The notes beneath the pieces were generated by a model. It was given only the letters and a program-made list of their open reading frames with translations, did no database searches and was not told the origin of the DNA. DNA of 64,000 nt from Pseudomaricurvus sp965656525 (GTDB taxonomy: Bacteria > Pseudomonadota > Gammaproteobacteria > Pseudomonadales > Cellvibrionaceae). The stretch is from NCBI GenBank assembly GCA_965656525.1, contig CBFHKY010000006.1, positions 62,001 to 126,000 on the forward strand. The letters are read 5' to 3'. Each line of letters starts with the position of its first letter. Position 1 is the first letter of the stretch. A program made the translations under genes and the position numbers. This document shows, piece after piece, positions 61,401-64,000 of the stretch.

Positions 61401-62039
61401 ATGCGAATTCTTGTCGCTGTTCTGACCATGATGTTGTCTTTGGCCGCCTGTGCCGAAGATCAGGCCACCCAAGAAAGCTATCAAGCTGGAACTCATTACG
61501 AGGTGCTTGCTACGCCTGTACGTACACTCGATCCCAATAAAGTAGAGGTTTCAGAAGTGTTTTGGTACGGCTGTGGTCATTGTTTTCAATTTGAGCCACT
61601 GATTCAACAATGGAAACAAGACTTGTCCGAAGATGTCATCTTTCGCCGCTCACCCGCTATGTGGAATGCCGACATGGAAACCCATGCGAGAGCCTTTTAT
61701 ACCGCAAAAGCGCTGGGTATTTTGGACGAAGTTCATCAGCCTTTATTTAACGCGTTAAACCTGCAGCGCAAAAAGCTGAACACTGAAGAGTCACTGGCCG
61801 AATTTTTTGCTGACTTTGGTGTGGATAAAGAGCGCTTTATGAAAACGTTCAAGTCCTTCGGGGTGACCAGCCAAGTGAAGCAGGCCGATGCGCGTGCACG
61901 CAGTTACAAAATTACGGGCACACCAGAAATGGTTGTAGATGGTAAATACCGTATCTCGGCCAGTTTGGCCGGTGGCCACAAAGAAATGCTGAAAGTGGCT
62001 GATTTCCTAGTGGCCAAAGCGCGTGCAGATAAGCCCTAA
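61401..62039 (+). CDS. dsbA: Thiol:disulfide interchange protein DsbA, probable lipoprotein
   Basis: 212 aa from ATG 61401, with GGAG 8-9 nt upstream (an ATG at 61386 overlaps this site). Thioredoxin-fold oxidase with active site WYGCGHC (Cys58, Cys61) and cis-proline loop ITGTPEMVVDG. It introduces disulfides in periplasmic proteins. The signal MRILVAVLTMMLSLAAC ends in a lipobox LAAC at Cys17 rather than a plain AXA site, so it may be lipid-anchored (Ala at +2, suggesting the outer membrane). It follows cytochrome c4 as in Pseudomonas. Confidence 0.94.
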   Translation: MRILVAVLTMMLSLAACAEDQATQESYQAGTHYEVLATPVRTLDPNKVEVSEVFWYGCGHCFQFEPLIQQWKQDLSEDVIFRRSPAMWNADMETHARAFYTAKALGILDEVHQPLFNALNLQRKKLNTEESLAEFFADFGVDKERFMKTFKSFGVTSQVKQADARARSYKITGTPEMVVDGKYRISASLAGGHKEMLKVADFLVAKARADKP

Positions 62040-62060
62040 ATACCTTCCGTGCTCCCCCTA

Positions 62061-62084
62061 TGAGCTCTCCATCCGGCGAGCTCA
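62061..62084. repeat. Inverted repeat after dsbA
   Basis: TGAGCTC and GAGCTCA pair perfectly around a 10-nt loop, without a T-run; a possible weak terminator. Confidence 0.45.
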
Positions 62085-62186
62085 TGCTATCTTTACCTCA
62101 CGTCGCGCAACATAACTCCTATATCGATTAAATTCTTATCTATACTTGATGCATTCGTCTACTGTGTTTGGCCGTCAAGGAGAGTT

Positions 62187-63998
62187 ATGTCGTCTGCAGA
62201 ATCTACCAATTGGCGAGAAAAATACCTGCAATCTCTGGCTGTGCAGGATAAGTTTCAGCGTGAACTGACGCTGTTGAAAAAAGCCGTCAGTCGAGTGTGT
62301 TTAGCGGCCGAAGCTCACCAGTCTGACTTGGACGAACACATTACTGGTGTCAGTGAGGCCAGTAAGGAAGGCGGACAAGCTCTAGAGCGAGCGTTGAATG
62401 TACTCGACGAAACTCTGCGACGTACTGCAGATGAGGCGCCATCGCTGTTCAAACGCCCCAAAAAAACACCTGCCGCCGAAACAGTATTGGTGATGGCGAA
62501 AGCGTTGCAGTCACACACTCAGGATAATGGCTTAAAGCGAGAGCTCAAAGGCTTTATACACAACCTAAAGTCGGAATCAGGTACTGATGCGACCGCTTTA
62601 CTGAAAACGCTAAGTTATTTTCAAGATGAAGTATTAAGGCGCAGTGTTGAGCATGGCGGGCAGAAAGTTGGGTTTCTCAAAAAATTGTTCACACCGACCA
62701 CTGACACTCCCGTATCAGAGTCAGAGCTCTCCCCCGAGCCACCAAAAGTTCAATCAACGGCGCCTGATCAGCAGGCTGTGCCTCTAGAGCCAGTACGAGA
62801 GCCGAGTAGCGAGTCTGCGAGTAACCCGGTTACAGAAGAAGCCGATTCACAGGTTACAAAGGGCGTGGATAACGCGAATAAGCAGCCAATCGAGGGTGAT
62901 TTACAGACTCGCACGGAAGTAGAGTTGGAAGCCACCTTTCAGCGGCCTGTCCACGAACCAGCGTTCTCGAGAGTGTCGGATAAGGTGCAGCGAGTGCTGG
63001 TGGATTTACTCGACAATGTAGAGCCTGTGGCCTGTACCGAACAAAAAGCCGTCAACGCGCGTGATCGCATTGAGCGAGGTTTGAATTGGTACGAGTTAGT
63101 TCCTACGCTAGAAGACATTCGCGATCTGGTTTTGCAGGCGTATTTACTGGCTGATGAAGAATACCGACAATACCTTAAACAGCTGGATGAGGTTTTGGGG
63201 GGAATACTGGATGCGCTTGGCGTTACGGTTCAGTCCAATCTTGCACGACAGCAAGAAGAAGAAAAATTTGAAGCTGAGTTGCGTTTACATCTAGGTTCCT
63301 TAAGCCGCTCGGTTAGTGTTACGACCGAGGTCGAGTCTTTGAAGCAAGATATTCAATATTGCCTTTCCAGTATTCAGAAAGCGCTAGAGGCTAAGCATAA
63401 TGCCGAATCCAGTCACACGGTGGACCAGCAGTTATCGACGTTATTTACCCGAGTGCAAGAATTAGAGCAAGAAGCGACACAAGCGCAAGAAGAGTTGCAG
63501 CAACAAAAACAAAAAGCCATCACAGATACATTAACGGGTTTACCCAACCGCGAGGCCTATAACCAACGCGCCCATTTAGAGTGGAGCCGGTGGCAGCGTT
63601 ATGGCAATCCATTATCTTTAGTGGTGGTGGATATCGATCATTTTAAGCGCATCAATGATACGTATGGGCATCAAACCGGTGATCGAGTACTGCAAGTGCT
63701 CAGTAAGGCCGTTACAAAGCGACTGCGCAGCGTAGATTTTATGGCACGTTTTGGTGGTGAAGAGTTTGTGGTTCTATTGCCGGAAACGGATTTAGAGAAC
63801 GCTTATCTACTGATGGACAAAATACGAAAGGCCATTGCGGGTACACCATTCCGGTTTAAAGAAAACCCGGTACAAGTAACCATTTCTTGTGGTCTGGTGA
63901 TGCTGCAAGAAGGCGATACGTTAGAAGCGGCTTTTGCTCGCGCTGACGAGCTGCTTTATAAAGCGAAAGAGTCTGGGCGAAACTGTTGCATGAAGTAA
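62187..63998 (+). CDS. Diguanylate cyclase (GGDEF domain) with long N-terminal helical region
   Basis: 603 aa, cytoplasmic, no membrane segment. The N-terminal half is helical with a Glu/Pro-rich disordered linker (about 175-265) and a coiled coil (about 415-445, QELEQEATQAQEELQQQKQK). The C-terminal GGDEF domain has DTLTGLPNREAYNQRA, DIDHFKRINDTYGHQTGDRVL and the active site GGEEF (523-527). The inhibitory I-site RSVD lies five residues before it. It makes c-di-GMP with product inhibition. Its place after dsbA matches PA5487 (DgcH). The input signal is unknown. Confidence 0.93.
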   Translation: MSSAESTNWREKYLQSLAVQDKFQRELTLLKKAVSRVCLAAEAHQSDLDEHITGVSEASKEGGQALERALNVLDETLRRTADEAPSLFKRPKKTPAAETVLVMAKALQSHTQDNGLKRELKGFIHNLKSESGTDATALLKTLSYFQDEVLRRSVEHGGQKVGFLKKLFTPTTDTPVSESELSPEPPKVQSTAPDQQAVPLEPVREPSSESASNPVTEEADSQVTKGVDNANKQPIEGDLQTRTEVELEATFQRPVHEPAFSRVSDKVQRVLVDLLDNVEPVACTEQKAVNARDRIERGLNWYELVPTLEDIRDLVLQAYLLADEEYRQYLKQLDEVLGGILDALGVTVQSNLARQQEEEKFEAELRLHLGSLSRSVSVTTEVESLKQDIQYCLSSIQKALEAKHNAESSHTVDQQLSTLFTRVQELEQEATQAQEELQQQKQKAITDTLTGLPNREAYNQRAHLEWSRWQRYGNPLSLVVVDIDHFKRINDTYGHQTGDRVLQVLSKAVTKRLRSVDFMARFGGEEFVVLLPETDLENAYLLMDKIRKAIAGTPFRFKENPVQVTISCGLVMLQEGDTLEAAFARADELLYKAKESGRNCCMK

Positions 63999-64000
63999 AA

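Noticed and set aside
1..64000. CRISPR arrays, insertion sequences, prophage, rRNA or tRNA genes
   Set aside because: Read for on both strands; no regularly spaced repeats, transposase, integrase or cloverleaf-like sequence was recognised.

Overview
The window is a chromosomal segment of a gammaproteobacterium, spanning the replication origin. The evidence is the block mnmG, mnmE, yidC-yidD-rnpA-rpmH, dnaA-dnaN-recF-gyrB, DnaA boxes in three intergenic regions, and two parS-like centromere sites inside recF. Gene order follows the Pseudomonas origin region: glyS-glyQ, a lipid A acyltransferase, trkA-rsmB-fmt-def, a TsaP-like LysM protein, dprA-tsaC, hemF-aroE, then gamma carbonic anhydrase-prlC-yheV and polA-sRNA-engB-cytochrome c4-dsbA-GGDEF. 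Base composition is moderate and there are several Na+-coupled transporters, which suggests a marine relative of the Pseudomonadales/Cellvibrionales rather than Pseudomonas itself. No genus can be assigned from this window.

Layout. 1-13.4 kb: origin and replication/translation core genes. 13.6-26.9 kb: an acetate-utilisation block made of a CrbS/MxtR-type hybrid kinase with an SLC5 transporter domain, its LuxR-type regulator, acetyl-CoA synthetase, a DcaP-like porin, a DUF4212 + Na+/solute symporter pair, a small membrane-anchored unknown, a cNMP/CBS/DUF294 protein and a DnaQ-like exonuclease. A repeated dyad, TAGAC-N4-GTCTA, stands before the kinase, acs/porin and symporter units and is proposed as the regulator's operator. 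27-33 kb: S1/P1 nuclease, plsC-like acyltransferase, glycyl-tRNA synthetase and lipid A acyltransferase. 33-40.4 kb: cation diffusion facilitator, then the operon def-fmt-rsmB-trkA-trkH. 40.7-50.8 kb: tsaP-like, dprA, tsaC, hemF-aroE, two tandem bacteriohemerythrins, carbonic anhydrase, prlC, yheV and an unknown. 51.2-55.6 kb: a zinc island (zur-znuC-znuB-MATE, divergent from znuA, with a Zur box between). 55.8-64 kb: a small secreted protein, a GTAAC repeat array, polA, two small-RNA candidates, engB, cytochrome c4, dsbA and a diguanylate cyclase.

The most interesting new structure is the polA-engB interval. It holds two consecutive units, each with an extracytoplasmic-sigma-type promoter (GAACT-N17-TCACA), a hairpin and a strong Rho-independent terminator. 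A third promoter of identical geometry stands before dsbA. This looks like a tandem pair of ErsA-like envelope-stress small RNAs.

Assembly caveat: there are six runs of N. Three are flanked by identical 79-bp repeats and two more sit where simple joining restores a perfect family-length protein, so five of the six are scaffolding artefacts. Only the gap in the cation-efflux gene seems to lack real sequence. No rRNA, tRNA, insertion sequence, prophage or CRISPR array was found.
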